Shown: positions 1 to 9,538, counted from the first letter of the stretch. The stretch: 64,000 bases of DNA from Aurantibacter aestuarii (GCF_003008425.1 NZ_PXOQ01000015.1:271001-335000); one strand, 5' to 3'. Notes: generated from the letters alone by a model not told the origin. Numbers and translations are program-made.

Positions 1-1
1 A

Positions 2-112
2 ACAGAAGAAATTCAAAAGCTTCAAAAAGAAAATAAGATGTTATATAAACAAAATTCTTCAAAAAAACAGATAGCTAAACAATATTTAGATTCAGTAAGT
101 ATATATTTGTAA
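2..112 (+). CDS. C-terminal end of an unidentified protein (partial)
   Basis: An open frame enters from the left edge and gives 36 residues before a TAA at 110-112. The visible tail is charged and Lys/Gln-rich, ending SVSIYL, and carries no recognisable domain. It lies about 30 nt upstream of the epimerase gene in the same direction, so it is probably the last codons of another gene of the polysaccharide locus. The function cannot be read from this fragment. Confidence 0.4.
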   Translation, partial: TEEIQKLQKENKMLYKQNSSKKQIAKQYLDSVSIYL

Positions 113-144
113 TAATTGGCCTAGAATAATATTAAAAATAATTG

Positions 145-1065
145 ATGACTAAATATTTAATCACAGGAGGAGCAGGAAACGTAGGAAGTACTTTAGCAAA
201 ACATTTAGCTAAAGATACTTCTAATCTTATAGTAATAGTAGATAACTTATCTACAGGAAGTTTACATAAAATACCAAAATTGGATAATATAAAATTTATA
301 AAATCTAATGTAAATAATTATAAAGATATTGCTCCAATTTTTGCTCGTTTTGAATTTGACTATGTGTTTCATTATGCCGCTTTAGTAGGTGTTAAACGTA
401 CTTTAAAAAATCCAATTAGTGTGTTAGATGATATTGATGGAATTAAAAATGTGCTGTCATTATCTAAAAATTCAGGTGTTAAACGCGTGTTTTACTCTAG
501 TTCATCCGAAGTGTATGGCGAACCGTTTGAAATACCTCAAAATGAAAATACCACACCTTTAAATTCAAGGTTACCATACGCAATAGTTAAAAATGTAGGA
601 GAAGCTTTTTTTAAATCGTACTACCAAGAATATGGTTTAGAATATACCATATTTCGATTTTTTAATACTTATGGCCCTAATCAAAGTGAAGATTTTGTCT
701 TGCCACGTTTTTTAAAGTTAGCATTAGCAGATAAGGACATTACTATTTATGGCGATGGTTTACAAACAAGATCATTTTGTTATGTAGACGATAATGTAGA
801 AACCTGTATTAAAGCTATTTCTGACCCTTTATGTTCTAACGCAGTTTTAAATGTAGGAAGTGATAAGGAGCAAACGATATTATCTTTAGCACAAGCAGTA
901 ATAAAAGCAACAAATTCAAAAAGTAACATAATTCATTTGCCTGCTTTAAAAGAAGGTGATATGGCCAGACGTTGCCCGGATACTTCAAAAATGAAAGCTG
1001 TATTAAAAAGAGATTTATTATCTCTCGAAGAGGGATTAGATAAAATGATTAAATTTTATAAATAG
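145..1065 (+). CDS. NAD-dependent epimerase/dehydratase (extended SDR)
   Basis: This is a 306-residue extended short-chain dehydrogenase of the UDP-glucose 4-epimerase/dTDP-glucose dehydratase type. The nucleotide-binding motif GGAGNVG is at residues 8-14, a Ser-rich strand SSSSEVYG precedes the active site, and the catalytic Y-x3-K pair is at about 145 and 149 (PYAIVK). The frame opens at a TTG at 142 immediately before ATG 145; ATG 145 is the better start because the Rossmann strand begins straight after it. It probably epimerises or oxidises a nucleotide sugar used by the following glycosyltransferases. Substrate specificity is not readable from sequence alone; a 4-epimerase is the likeliest role. 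Confidence 0.85.
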   Translation: MTKYLITGGAGNVGSTLAKHLAKDTSNLIVIVDNLSTGSLHKIPKLDNIKFIKSNVNNYKDIAPIFARFEFDYVFHYAALVGVKRTLKNPISVLDDIDGIKNVLSLSKNSGVKRVFYSSSSEVYGEPFEIPQNENTTPLNSRLPYAIVKNVGEAFFKSYYQEYGLEYTIFRFFNTYGPNQSEDFVLPRFLKLALADKDITIYGDGLQTRSFCYVDDNVETCIKAISDPLCSNAVLNVGSDKEQTILSLAQAVIKATNSKSNIIHLPALKEGDMARRCPDTSKMKAVLKRDLLSLEEGLDKMIKFYK

Positions 1066-1070
1066 TAATT

Positions 1071-2102
1071 ATGCGTAAAGGAGTAAATCCAACTAAAGGA
1101 GGAAAATTAGTTAATTTAGAGCCTTGCGACCATAGAATCTTAATACCTCTTCATATTCCTAATGAAGAAGGATATTTTAAGGATGCTTATAAAATCTTTT
1201 TACTATGTTTAAACTCCTTATTAAAAACAAGCCAATCTAAGCTTAAAATTAGCATTATAAGCAATAAAAGTTCAACAATAATTAACCAGCGTCTTTTAAA
1301 ATTATACGAAGAAGGTGTTATAAATGAATTAATTATTGAAAAAGAAGGTTTAGGTAAAATAAATAGTCTTTTAAAGGCATTAAGGACTACAGAAGAACGT
1401 TTAGTTACGATTACCGATGCCGATGTTTTATTTTTAAATAATTGGGAAAGTGAAGTGGTGTCGGTATTTAAAAGTTTTCCAAAAGCTGGTGCCGTAAGTC
1501 CAGTGCCGGTATTTAGAAAACATTTGGATTTAACATCAAACATTTGGTTGGATCATTTATTTAATAATAAAATTAAATTTCAACCTGTTAAAGATCGACC
1601 TGCATTAGAAAAATTTGTTCAAAGTATAGGTTGGCAATATTTGCCAGAAGACTACGGTGATACTATTGGTACTATAACACAAAATAATACGACTGCAGTT
1701 TTGGGGTGTCCGCATTTTGTGGCCACTTATAAGTCTGAAGTTTTTAAAGAGATGCCAAAAACGAACACACCATATTTAATTGATGGAGATAGTGAACTTA
1801 AATATCTAGATTTACCAACTATTAAAATGGATGGTTATCGGTTATCTACAAACACTAATAATGCCTATCACCTAGGGAATGTTTTTGAAGATTGGATGCA
1901 AGATGCTTTTGATAATTTAAAAGAAGTAAATAAACTTGAAGTAAATTATAATGAGCTAAAAGATTTAAAACCGAAAAAAATTAAATACTTAGTATCAGAA
2001 AAAATTTTCAAAAGGCTAATAAAAAAACGTAGTTTGTTAAAATTTCTGCTAAGAAAAAAAGGGTTGACTCAAAAACAAGTTCATGCATTTGTAAAGCGTT
2101 AA
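1071..2102 (+). CDS. Glycosyltransferase with GT-A fold (GT2-like)
   Basis: This 343-residue soluble protein has a GT-A type nucleotide-sugar binding half. An N-terminal strand (RILIPLHIP) is followed by a helix and a conserved acidic metal-binding motif TDADVLF near residue 122, the DXD site of inverting GT2-like enzymes. The C-terminal 60 residues are very basic (KKIKYLVSEKIFKRLIKKR) and could hold the enzyme at the membrane face. It starts 5 nt after the epimerase and is probably co-translated with it. Donor and acceptor cannot be predicted. Confidence 0.75.
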   Translation: MRKGVNPTKGGKLVNLEPCDHRILIPLHIPNEEGYFKDAYKIFLLCLNSLLKTSQSKLKISIISNKSSTIINQRLLKLYEEGVINELIIEKEGLGKINSLLKALRTTEERLVTITDADVLFLNNWESEVVSVFKSFPKAGAVSPVPVFRKHLDLTSNIWLDHLFNNKIKFQPVKDRPALEKFVQSIGWQYLPEDYGDTIGTITQNNTTAVLGCPHFVATYKSEVFKEMPKTNTPYLIDGDSELKYLDLPTIKMDGYRLSTNTNNAYHLGNVFEDWMQDAFDNLKEVNKLEVNYNELKDLKPKKIKYLVSEKIFKRLIKKRSLLKFLLRKKGLTQKQVHAFVKR

Positions 2103-2158
2103 TTTTGTTATGATTGATGTAGTGTATTAGAATGTATTACAGTAAAAAAATGAGGTAG

Positions 2159-3325
2159 ATGAGTGAAAAAACAAATGTATTAGTTTTTGGTCCTATAAGC
2201 GACTTTGGTGGTCGTGAAATTATGACCAATTTACTTTACAAGTCTTTAGGTCATCAATATAATGTACAGATACTTTCTACCACTTTAATTTCTAAAAAGT
2301 CGGATGCATTAAAAGAAGTAAAAAGTAACCATTGGACTTCTGTTGGCAAGGAGATTTATAACAAGTCTTTTTATATCAAATTAACTTCAGTTCTAGCGAA
2401 ATTAATTTATAAGCACAAAGAGCCATCCTATTTTTTTATTAAAAATAAATTTACTAAGTCTAAATATGATTTTGATTTAGAATATAAGAAGATTATCGAT
2501 GCTTACTTACGAGACTCTAAATTGGTTATATATAGTGATGAAATTAGTGGAAAGTGGTTAAACTTTATAATTGAAGCTTGTGAAAAATATGATTCCAAGT
2601 TAATTTTAATCATAACTGGGAAAATCTTTCATATCCCAAAATTTCTGATTAATCAAAATTTTAAATTCAATATTTTAGTACACTCAAAAGAAAATTACTA
2701 TATTCTTAAGCAGTTAGATCATGTTAGATTACATCATATTGATCAAACCACTAGTAAAGAACAGCAACTCTTAAATTTAAATCTAAATCCATCAGAAAAA
2801 TTGACCTATGGTTTTATTGGTAGGTTTAGCCAGGAAAAAGGATTTATGGAGTTAATTAATGTGTTTGCCAAAAATAAAAAACCACTAGTAATTGCCGGCA
2901 ATGGACCACTTTTAGATGAATTTAGACATCTAAATACTGAAAATATTCGATATATCGGTCAAATTAAGCCAGAAGAAATTTCAAAATTTTATAATTTAAT
3001 AGATGTGGTTATAATACCGTCTTTTGAAGAAGGTGGACCAATAGTAGGCGTAGAAGCTATGGCAGCTGGAAAACTAATTATTTCAACAAAAGTTGGTGCA
3101 ATGGAAGAACGTCTAATGAATACTTTAAATAATTTTTGGTTTTCACATGAAAATCAAAAGTCTTTAAACGTGGCTATTAAAAGCGTAGAATCATTATCTA
3201 AAGATAGACAGGTTATCATAAGAGAAGAATTAAGAACATTATATTTGAAAAATAACTCTATGGATGTTATAAAGTTTAAGTATTTAAAGTTATTTTATTC
3301 TATTTTAACTGATCAAAAAATATAA
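2159..3325 (+). CDS. Glycosyltransferase family 4
   Basis: This 388-residue GT-B enzyme has a C-terminal Rossmann half with the usual family 4 features: YGFIGRFSQEKG at the start of the domain (about 220), a VIAGNGP strand, and the acidic donor-binding EX7E-like region SFEEGGPIVGVEAMAAGK at about 285. It retains sugar configuration and acts at the cytoplasmic face on the lipid-linked repeat unit. A 56-nt gap precedes it, one of the longer ones in this part of the locus. Its ATG lies directly after a GAGGTAG stretch that may serve as a weak ribosome-binding site. Confidence 0.85.
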   Translation: MSEKTNVLVFGPISDFGGREIMTNLLYKSLGHQYNVQILSTTLISKKSDALKEVKSNHWTSVGKEIYNKSFYIKLTSVLAKLIYKHKEPSYFFIKNKFTKSKYDFDLEYKKIIDAYLRDSKLVIYSDEISGKWLNFIIEACEKYDSKLILIITGKIFHIPKFLINQNFKFNILVHSKENYYILKQLDHVRLHHIDQTTSKEQQLLNLNLNPSEKLTYGFIGRFSQEKGFMELINVFAKNKKPLVIAGNGPLLDEFRHLNTENIRYIGQIKPEEISKFYNLIDVVIIPSFEEGGPIVGVEAMAAGKLIISTKVGAMEERLMNTLNNFWFSHENQKSLNVAIKSVESLSKDRQVIIREELRTLYLKNNSMDVIKFKYLKLFYSILTDQKI

Positions 3326-3334
3326 GATTATAGA

Positions 3335-4162
3335 ATGATTATCATCAAATTAAAAGGCGGTTTAGGCAATCAATTGTTTCAATATGCAACTGCAAAAGCA
3401 TTGGCATTACGACACAATACAATGCTTCGTATAGACCATTCTAATTTTGAAACTTATAAGTTACATGATTATGGCTTGTATCATTTTAATATTACAGATC
3501 AATTGTATAAAAAAGAACCAAAGTGGTTAGCTAAAATTGAAAAAAAACTTAAGCTTAAAACATTTTATAATGAAGATGACCATGGTTTTAGGTATAATAA
3601 TGAGTTAAAACATCAGAAAGCTTATAAACTTTTTTTAGATGGCTATTTCCAATGTGAAGATTATTTTTTAGAATATAGACAAGAGATTTTAGAGGCTCTT
3701 AAAATCACGTCACCTTTAAAGCCCATTACAAAACAAACTTTAGAGACTATCAATTCCTGTAGCTCGGTAGCCTTGCATGTAAGACGTGGCGACTATTTAT
3801 TGCATGATGTACATAATACCGATAAAGCAGCGTATTATGATAAAGCTATGAGTTACATAGAGTCTAAAGTAGAAAACCCCATTTATTTTATGTTTTCAGA
3901 TGATATAGATTGGGTAAAAGAAAACTTTAGCTCTAAACATCAAATGGTTTTTATAGATTTTAATGATGCAAGCACCAATTATGAAGATATAAAACTCATG
4001 TCTAACTGTAAACATAATATTATTGCCAATAGTAGTTTTAGCTGGTGGAGTGCATGGTTAAATACCAATCCAGAGAAAATTATAACTGCACCAAAACATT
4101 GGTTTAATGGCGATATGTATGATTTTACAGACTTAGTGCCTAAAAGTTGGATAAAATTTTAA
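3335..4162 (+). CDS. GT11 alpha-1,2-fucosyltransferase-like (possible colitosyltransferase)
   Basis: This 275-residue protein is a textbook family 11 transferase. The N-terminal KGGLGNQLFQYATAKALA (residues 7-24) and the GDP-binding motif HVRRGDYL at 148-155 are both intact, as is the C-terminal NSSFSWWSAWL block. Family members transfer L-fucose from GDP-fucose to O-2 of galactose. Because the same locus encodes a ColD homologue, the donor here may be GDP-L-colitose (3-deoxy-L-fucose) instead; some enterobacterial GT11 enzymes of colitose O-antigens use that donor. Family is certain, donor is inference. Confidence 0.9.
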   Translation: MIIIKLKGGLGNQLFQYATAKALALRHNTMLRIDHSNFETYKLHDYGLYHFNITDQLYKKEPKWLAKIEKKLKLKTFYNEDDHGFRYNNELKHQKAYKLFLDGYFQCEDYFLEYRQEILEALKITSPLKPITKQTLETINSCSSVALHVRRGDYLLHDVHNTDKAAYYDKAMSYIESKVENPIYFMFSDDIDWVKENFSSKHQMVFIDFNDASTNYEDIKLMSNCKHNIIANSSFSWWSAWLNTNPEKIITAPKHWFNGDMYDFTDLVPKSWIKF

Positions 4163-4178
4163 TTGCTTTACAACGCTT

Positions 4179-5327
4179 ATGAAAATACTAATGGTAGCCA
4201 TACCAAACCATCATTTTTTTAGATGGACCAATCAATTAGAGCAATCTGGTTATGAGGTCTTTTGGTTTGATGTGTCTTCCAATGGTTCAAACTCACCTCA
4301 AATTCCCTGGGTGACACAATTTACCCATTGGAAACTAAAATGGGATTTTCCATTTAGAATCCGTATTAAAAAACAGCTACCAGCTTTGCAACCTATTTTA
4401 ACTAAAGTAAATGAAGTAGATGTTAACAAAGCATTTAAAACAGTTTTAGAGAAGGTGAAACCAAATGTGATTCATTGTTTTGAGATGAAATTATCTGGCT
4501 TGCCCATTTTAAAAACGTTGCTTCTAAAAAATACTATGCCAGTAATTTATTCTTCTTGGGGTAGTGATTTGTATTATTTTAAAGAACTTGGAACACCTGA
4601 GATAGAAGTTAAAACTTTTTTAAAACGTATTAATTACTTAATTACAGACTGTAAAAGAGATATTGAAATAGCTAAAAAAAATGATTTCAATCAAACTGTT
4701 TTAGGTGTTTTTCCAGGAAATGGTGGATTAGAAATTAATAAACACTCCAAACTTCCAATTTTAGAGCGTAGTCAAATTATTTTTAAAGGTTATCAGTTTG
4801 ATGTCGGTGAGGCTGTTCAAATATTAAAAGCCATAGAATTACTTCCGGCACCTATCCAAAAGACTTATAGATTTGTAGTTTATAGTGCTGACAAAGAGGT
4901 AGAAGATTATATTAGCAGCTCTTTAATTTTAAAGACATTAGATTTTTTGGTTTTAAAACGTCAAATTAAAATTCCAAATGATAAGTTAATTGCATTAATG
5001 GGAGAAAGCTGTCTTCATATTGGGAACAATTTATCTGATGGTATGCCAAATACCATGTTAGAGGCCATGATGCAGGGCTGTTTTCCAATTCAATCAAATC
5101 CAGGAAATGCAACAACAGAGATTATTACTCATGGTTACAATGGATTTCTAATAGAAAATCCTTTCGACTATAAAAAGATAGCTCAATTGATTGAACAGGC
5201 ACTTTTAGATGATACATTAAGGCTAAACGCAGCAAGCTATAATTTTGAATTAATTAATAAAAAATATAATAGAAACGTATTAAAAACTGAAATTGTAAAT
5301 TTGTACCAATCAACTCAAATTAAATAA
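4179..5327 (+). CDS. Glycosyltransferase family 4
   Basis: This is a 382-residue GT-B protein. The N-terminal half begins KILMVAIPNHHFFRWTNQL, and the C-terminal half has the donor-site pattern SDGMPNTMLEAMMQGCFPI (about 292-310) followed by the NGFLIENPFD strand typical of GT4. Its stop codon overlaps the next start by one base (TAATG), indicating translational coupling. It probably adds one sugar to the repeat unit on the cytoplasmic side; the sugar is unknown. Confidence 0.85.
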   Translation: MKILMVAIPNHHFFRWTNQLEQSGYEVFWFDVSSNGSNSPQIPWVTQFTHWKLKWDFPFRIRIKKQLPALQPILTKVNEVDVNKAFKTVLEKVKPNVIHCFEMKLSGLPILKTLLLKNTMPVIYSSWGSDLYYFKELGTPEIEVKTFLKRINYLITDCKRDIEIAKKNDFNQTVLGVFPGNGGLEINKHSKLPILERSQIIFKGYQFDVGEAVQILKAIELLPAPIQKTYRFVVYSADKEVEDYISSSLILKTLDFLVLKRQIKIPNDKLIALMGESCLHIGNNLSDGMPNTMLEAMMQGCFPIQSNPGNATTEIITHGYNGFLIENPFDYKKIAQLIEQALLDDTLRLNAASYNFELINKKYNRNVLKTEIVNLYQSTQIK

Positions 5328-6208
5328 TGGACGTTTCTATTGTTATTGTTACAAAAAATAGGTCTAAAGAACTTGCGAAAACCTTAAACATATTAAAGCC
5401 ATATCTAGATTTAGAAATTCATGAAGTTTTGGTTTTTATTGATGGATGTTCGGAAACACAAGACATTATGACTAGTTTTGAGTGGGTCAAGTGGTTTAAA
5501 TCAGAGAAAAGTATTGGTGCTTCACCTGCTAGAAACCAATTATATCAACAGGCATCTGGCAAGATTTATATTGGTTTTGATGATGATGCACATCCGCTTA
5601 CCACGACATTTATTAAAGATGTTCAAAATTTATTTCATAAAACAAAAGATTTAGGAATTATAGCTTTTAAAGAAATAAAAGGCATATTTGAATCGGATAT
5701 ACAAGCTTTAAATTACGGTATAGAAGAAAGTGAACATTACTATACCAACGACTTTATAGGTTGTGGTTTCGCTATTTCGGCAGAAGCCTATAAAAAAACA
5801 AATGGGTTTCCAACCTGGATGACTATTTATGGAGAAGAGACTTGTGTAGCGTGGGAAGTTCTTCATAATAAATATAAAATACTATATACAAATCAAATAA
5901 AAGTAAATCACAGGGTTGACTTAGAAGCACGTAAAAAAACCGGAAAAAATTATTTTCGCTTTAAACATCAATTAATTAATACCATTAATTTTTATTTAGT
6001 GTATTATCAAAAACCATTTATACCTATTATTAAAGTTATAATCCATAATGGAAAAAAATATGGATTTAAAAACAAAACATATTTTAAAAATTATATGTTT
6101 GCTCTGGCACAGGTTGTTTATAAGCTTCCAAAAACTTTAAAAAGTAGAGCTCCTATAGCTATAGATAATATTAATACATTTAAACAACTTGAAGCTTTAA
6201 AATATTAA
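5327..6208 (+). CDS. Glycosyltransferase family 2
   Basis: This is a 293-residue GT-A enzyme. DVSIVIVTKNRSKELAKTL at residues 2-20 is the family 2 opening, IGASPARNQL marks the second nucleotide-binding segment, and the metal-binding acidic cluster is FDDDAHP at about 84. A WEV/GEE segment (YGEETCVAWEV) later in the protein matches the catalytic-base region. The C-terminal 90 residues are basic and aromatic, consistent with peripheral membrane attachment. It is inverting, with donor and acceptor unknown. Confidence 0.85.
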   Translation: MDVSIVIVTKNRSKELAKTLNILKPYLDLEIHEVLVFIDGCSETQDIMTSFEWVKWFKSEKSIGASPARNQLYQQASGKIYIGFDDDAHPLTTTFIKDVQNLFHKTKDLGIIAFKEIKGIFESDIQALNYGIEESEHYYTNDFIGCGFAISAEAYKKTNGFPTWMTIYGEETCVAWEVLHNKYKILYTNQIKVNHRVDLEARKKTGKNYFRFKHQLINTINFYLVYYQKPFIPIIKVIIHNGKKYGFKNKTYFKNYMFALAQVVYKLPKTLKSRAPIAIDNINTFKQLEALKY

Positions 6209-6211
6209 GTT

Positions 6212-7189
6212 ATGCTTGTAAGAATTTGTAGATATTATAGTTATCCAGATATTAAACGGCAAACACCTGGGCAATCTTTTACTTGGCAGGGTATTACGTT
6301 TACGGAAGAAAATGTGGAAGCGTGTGATTTCTTAATTATTTTAGACTATCCAAAATTAGACTTTAAAACCAAGGTGCATCCTAATAATATTTTACATATT
6401 AGTTTGGAACCAGCGAACGAGGTTTCAAAGTATAGACAATACGGAAATAAACAAGTTGCTCATATTTTTAATCAAATAAAAAATGATGGTAAATTTATAA
6501 AGTCTCAACCTGCTTTACCCTGGCATTTAGATTTAGATTATGATGCATTTAAATCTTTAAAACCTGAAACTTTACAAAAAGAAGATAAAATTGTGTGGGT
6601 CACCAGTAACCAACGCACCTCTAAGCAACATAATGAGCGCATGGATTTTCTTGATTCAATTTCAGATTTAAGCTTTATAGAATTATATGGTAGAGGCATT
6701 AAACCAGTAGATAGCAAACTAGAGGTTATGAAAACGGCTAAATATGCTATTGCTTATGAAAATTTTAGAAATGAATATAACTGGACAGAAAAAATTGCAG
6801 ATTGTTTTTTAAGCTATACCATCCCATTATATTTTGGTTGTAATCGTATTTCAGACTATTTCCCTGAAGATGCTATTATTCAAATTGACCCAAAAGATAA
6901 ACACATTAAAACCTATTTAAAGGAAATAGTAACTAAAACAGTTTATGAGGATAAACTTGAAGCTTTAAAAGAAGCCAGAAATTTAGTCCTAGATACCTAT
7001 CAAATTTTTCCATTTTTCGCTAATCAAATTAACGCTATAATTGCTAAAGATGGGATAGGTCATCCTGAAGAAAAACAATTATTTAATTTTAAAGGAGGCG
7101 ATGCTTATTTTGATAATTATCCAAAAATTTTGGATCTAAATAAAATAAAAAGGAGAATTGATTTAAAATTTAAAACATTACGAGGGTAA
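6212..7189 (+). CDS. GT10 alpha-1,3/4-fucosyltransferase-like (possible colitosyltransferase)
   Basis: This 325-residue protein carries the C-terminal signature of family 10 fucosyltransferases. An AIAYENF strand is followed by WTEKIADCFLSYTIPLYFG, equivalent to the conserved FENS...TEKL..A...G.VPIYWG block that binds the GDP part of GDP-fucose. The N-terminal half is divergent. Bacterial GT10 enzymes add L-fucose at alpha-1,3 or alpha-1,4. With gmd, a fucose-synthase-like gene and colD downstream, the donor may be GDP-fucose or GDP-colitose. Two GDP-6-deoxyhexose transferase families (GT11 and GT10) in one locus imply at least two such residues in the polymer. Confidence 0.8.
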   Translation: MLVRICRYYSYPDIKRQTPGQSFTWQGITFTEENVEACDFLIILDYPKLDFKTKVHPNNILHISLEPANEVSKYRQYGNKQVAHIFNQIKNDGKFIKSQPALPWHLDLDYDAFKSLKPETLQKEDKIVWVTSNQRTSKQHNERMDFLDSISDLSFIELYGRGIKPVDSKLEVMKTAKYAIAYENFRNEYNWTEKIADCFLSYTIPLYFGCNRISDYFPEDAIIQIDPKDKHIKTYLKEIVTKTVYEDKLEALKEARNLVLDTYQIFPFFANQINAIIAKDGIGHPEEKQLFNFKGGDAYFDNYPKILDLNKIKRRIDLKFKTLRG

Positions 7190-8629
7190 ATGTATTTCAA
7201 CTCCATAGATTTCGCTATATTTCTACCCATCGTATTTTTAGTGTATTGGTTTATAACGCAAAAAAACTTAAAACTTCAAAATGCATTAATCGTAGTTGCC
7301 AGTTATGTGTTTTATGGCTGGTGGGACTGGCGTTTTTTAAGTCTTATAGTATTTAGTTCCTTGGTAGACTATAGCATAGGCTTAGCTTTAAAAAAAGAAG
7401 AGCAGCAAAGTAAAAGAAAATTATTGTTATGGACCAGTATAGGCGTAAACCTTGGTTTTTTAGGCTTTTTTAAGTACTACAATTTTTTTGCAGATAATTT
7501 TGTTAGCGCATTTTCTTTTTTCGGACAACCAATACAACCTAACACTTTAGATATTATCTTACCCGTAGGGATTAGTTTCTACACGTTTCAAACTTTAAGT
7601 TATACTATAGACGTTTACAAACGTAAATTAGAACCTACCTCTAATCTTATTTCATTTTTAGCTTTTGTTAGCTTTTTCCCGCAGTTAGTAGCAGGACCCA
7701 TAGAACGAGCAACCCATTTATTACCACAGTTTTATAAAAAAAGAGTTTTTCATTATTCTCTAGCCGTAAATGGTTGCCGCCAAATTTTATGGGGTTTGTT
7801 TAAAAAGATCGTGATTGCCGATAATTGTGCCGAATATGCCAATATGATTTTCAATAACTCATCAGATTATTCAGGCAGCACATTATTTATGGGTGCCTTG
7901 TTTTTTACGTTTCAGATTTATGGAGACTTTTCTGGATATAGCGATATTGCTATTGGAACTTCTAGACTGTTTGGTTTCGATTTGAAACAAAACTTTGCCT
8001 TTCCATATTTTTCAAGAGACATTGCAGAATTTTGGAGACGCTGGCACATAAGTTTATCTACTTGGTTTAGGGACTATTTGTATATTCCTTTAGGAGGAAG
8101 CCAAGGAGGAACTTTAATGAAAGTGCGTAATACCTTTATTATTTTTTTAGTAAGCGGGTTTTGGCATGGTGCCAACTGGACGTTTATAGCTTGGGGATTT
8201 TTAAATGCGCTTTATTTTTTACCGCTGTTATTAACAAATAAAAACAGAAAGCATACTACAAGTGTGGTTGCGCAACATAATTACTTACCTAATATAAAAG
8301 AGTTTATACATATATCTTTTACGTTTTTACTAACCGTCTTGGCTTGGGTATTTTTTAGAGCTAACAACTTGTCGCATGCATTTAATTATTTGAAAGGTAT
8401 AGCGTCAAAAAGTATATTTTCATTACCAGAAGTAAGGCCGAGTTATTTAATACTATTAATTGTGTTTTTTATATGTATAGAGTGGATGGGACGTAGAAGT
8501 TTATTTGCCATAGAAAACCTACTTATTAAGAAACATTTTAGTGTAAAATTGGCATTTTATATTTTTTTAATTGTATTAATGTTTTTGTTTTACGGGAAAG
8601 AACAAGCCTTTATCTATTTTCAGTTTTAA
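7190..8629 (+). CDS. MBOAT-family O-acyltransferase (AlgI/DltB-like)
   Basis: This 479-residue polytopic membrane protein belongs to the membrane-bound O-acyltransferase family. It opens with MYFNSIDFAIFLPIVF, a start shared by many AlgI-type proteins. It contains RRWHISLSTWFRDYLYIP with a conserved His at 286 and the catalytic SGFWHGANW with His 326. It moves an acyl group, usually acetyl, across the inner membrane for esterification of an extracytoplasmic glycan. It starts directly after the stop of the GT10 gene and is followed 3 nt later by a likely AlgJ/DltD-type partner, so the pair probably O-acetylates the polysaccharide made by this locus. Confidence 0.92.
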   Translation: MYFNSIDFAIFLPIVFLVYWFITQKNLKLQNALIVVASYVFYGWWDWRFLSLIVFSSLVDYSIGLALKKEEQQSKRKLLLWTSIGVNLGFLGFFKYYNFFADNFVSAFSFFGQPIQPNTLDIILPVGISFYTFQTLSYTIDVYKRKLEPTSNLISFLAFVSFFPQLVAGPIERATHLLPQFYKKRVFHYSLAVNGCRQILWGLFKKIVIADNCAEYANMIFNNSSDYSGSTLFMGALFFTFQIYGDFSGYSDIAIGTSRLFGFDLKQNFAFPYFSRDIAEFWRRWHISLSTWFRDYLYIPLGGSQGGTLMKVRNTFIIFLVSGFWHGANWTFIAWGFLNALYFLPLLLTNKNRKHTTSVVAQHNYLPNIKEFIHISFTFLLTVLAWVFFRANNLSHAFNYLKGIASKSIFSLPEVRPSYLILLIVFFICIEWMGRRSLFAIENLLIKKHFSVKLAFYIFLIVLMFLFYGKEQAFIYFQF

Positions 8630-8632
8630 TAC

Positions 8633-9538
8633 ATGAAAAAGTTTATAGTCCATATTTTAATTTGTGCCTCTATACTTTTTATAGTTGATAAGCTGGCGTA
8701 TTTTATTTTAAAAGAAACACCAAAGCATCTTTATGATACCCGATTAAAAAAAGTTTTGGATGGAGAGATGAATAAGGAGCTCATTATTTTAGGTTCCTCA
8801 AAAGGCGCTGGAAATATTATAGCCTCTCAAATTGAAAAAGAAACGGGTTATGATAGCTATAACCTCTCTTATATGGGTAGTAATGTAATATTCCATGAAT
8901 TTATATTAAGAAAACTACTTAAACATAACAAAGCACCAAAAATAGTGCTGCTTACCATAGATAATCCACAAACTCTAATTAATGAAAAATCATTAAGTTA
9001 TAGATTTGATAAATTATATCCGCTTTCTGTTTATAATGAGGTGAATGATGAGCTAATAGCACAAAATGATCGGTCTATTTTATCTCAATTTTTTTTAATG
9101 GGTAGATTATCAAAAGCACATATAAATTATTCTAATGAGAAACCTTCTAAGGACAATCCATTATTAGAAGATGGCTCCATGCCATTTATAAGAGTAAATC
9201 CTAAATCTAAAAGGGAATTTGTTGAAAGAAGTATTTTATACGATAAAACATTGGAAATGGAATCCAAGTTGGAAGCGTTAAATTCTATTCAAAATCAATG
9301 CGAAGCAAATAATATTCAATTATACTATGTATTTAGTCCCAAGATGTTTAATTTTAATAGCGCCTTTTATAAACGGTTTTTAAAGCTTATAAATTCCGAA
9401 AAAGAAATATTTAAATATGATAACAACTCACTATATACTCTTAAGACTAGTTACTTTGATCAATCACATTTAATGATTCATAGCGCAAAAGTTTTTACTA
9501 AAGAAATAAGTGAATTTATTAAAAGCCATAATCCCTGA
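8633..9538 (+). CDS. Membrane-anchored SGNH-like partner of the MBOAT acyltransferase
   Basis: This 301-residue protein has one N-terminal membrane anchor (residues 4-26) and then an extracytoplasmic domain. The segment LIILGSSKGAGNI at about 50-62 resembles the first block of SGNH/GDSL-like acyl-transfer proteins such as DltD, AlgJ and AlgX, and DQSHL near residue 282 could supply the Asp-x-x-His of the catalytic pair. Close coupling to the MBOAT gene supports a role in passing the acyl group to the glycan. Family membership is inferred from architecture and position and was not matched in detail. Confidence 0.6.
   Translation: MKKFIVHILICASILFIVDKLAYFILKETPKHLYDTRLKKVLDGEMNKELIILGSSKGAGNIIASQIEKETGYDSYNLSYMGSNVIFHEFILRKLLKHNKAPKIVLLTIDNPQTLINEKSLSYRFDKLYPLSVYNEVNDELIAQNDRSILSQFFLMGRLSKAHINYSNEKPSKDNPLLEDGSMPFIRVNPKSKREFVERSILYDKTLEMESKLEALNSIQNQCEANNIQLYYVFSPKMFNFNSAFYKRFLKLINSEKEIFKYDNNSLYTLKTSYFDQSHLMIHSAKVFTKEISEFIKSHNP

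Noticed and set aside
1187..1543. 118-codon open frame on the minus strand
   Set aside because: It lies wholly inside the GT-A transferase gene, has no recognisable motif and is a by-product of AT-rich codon use.
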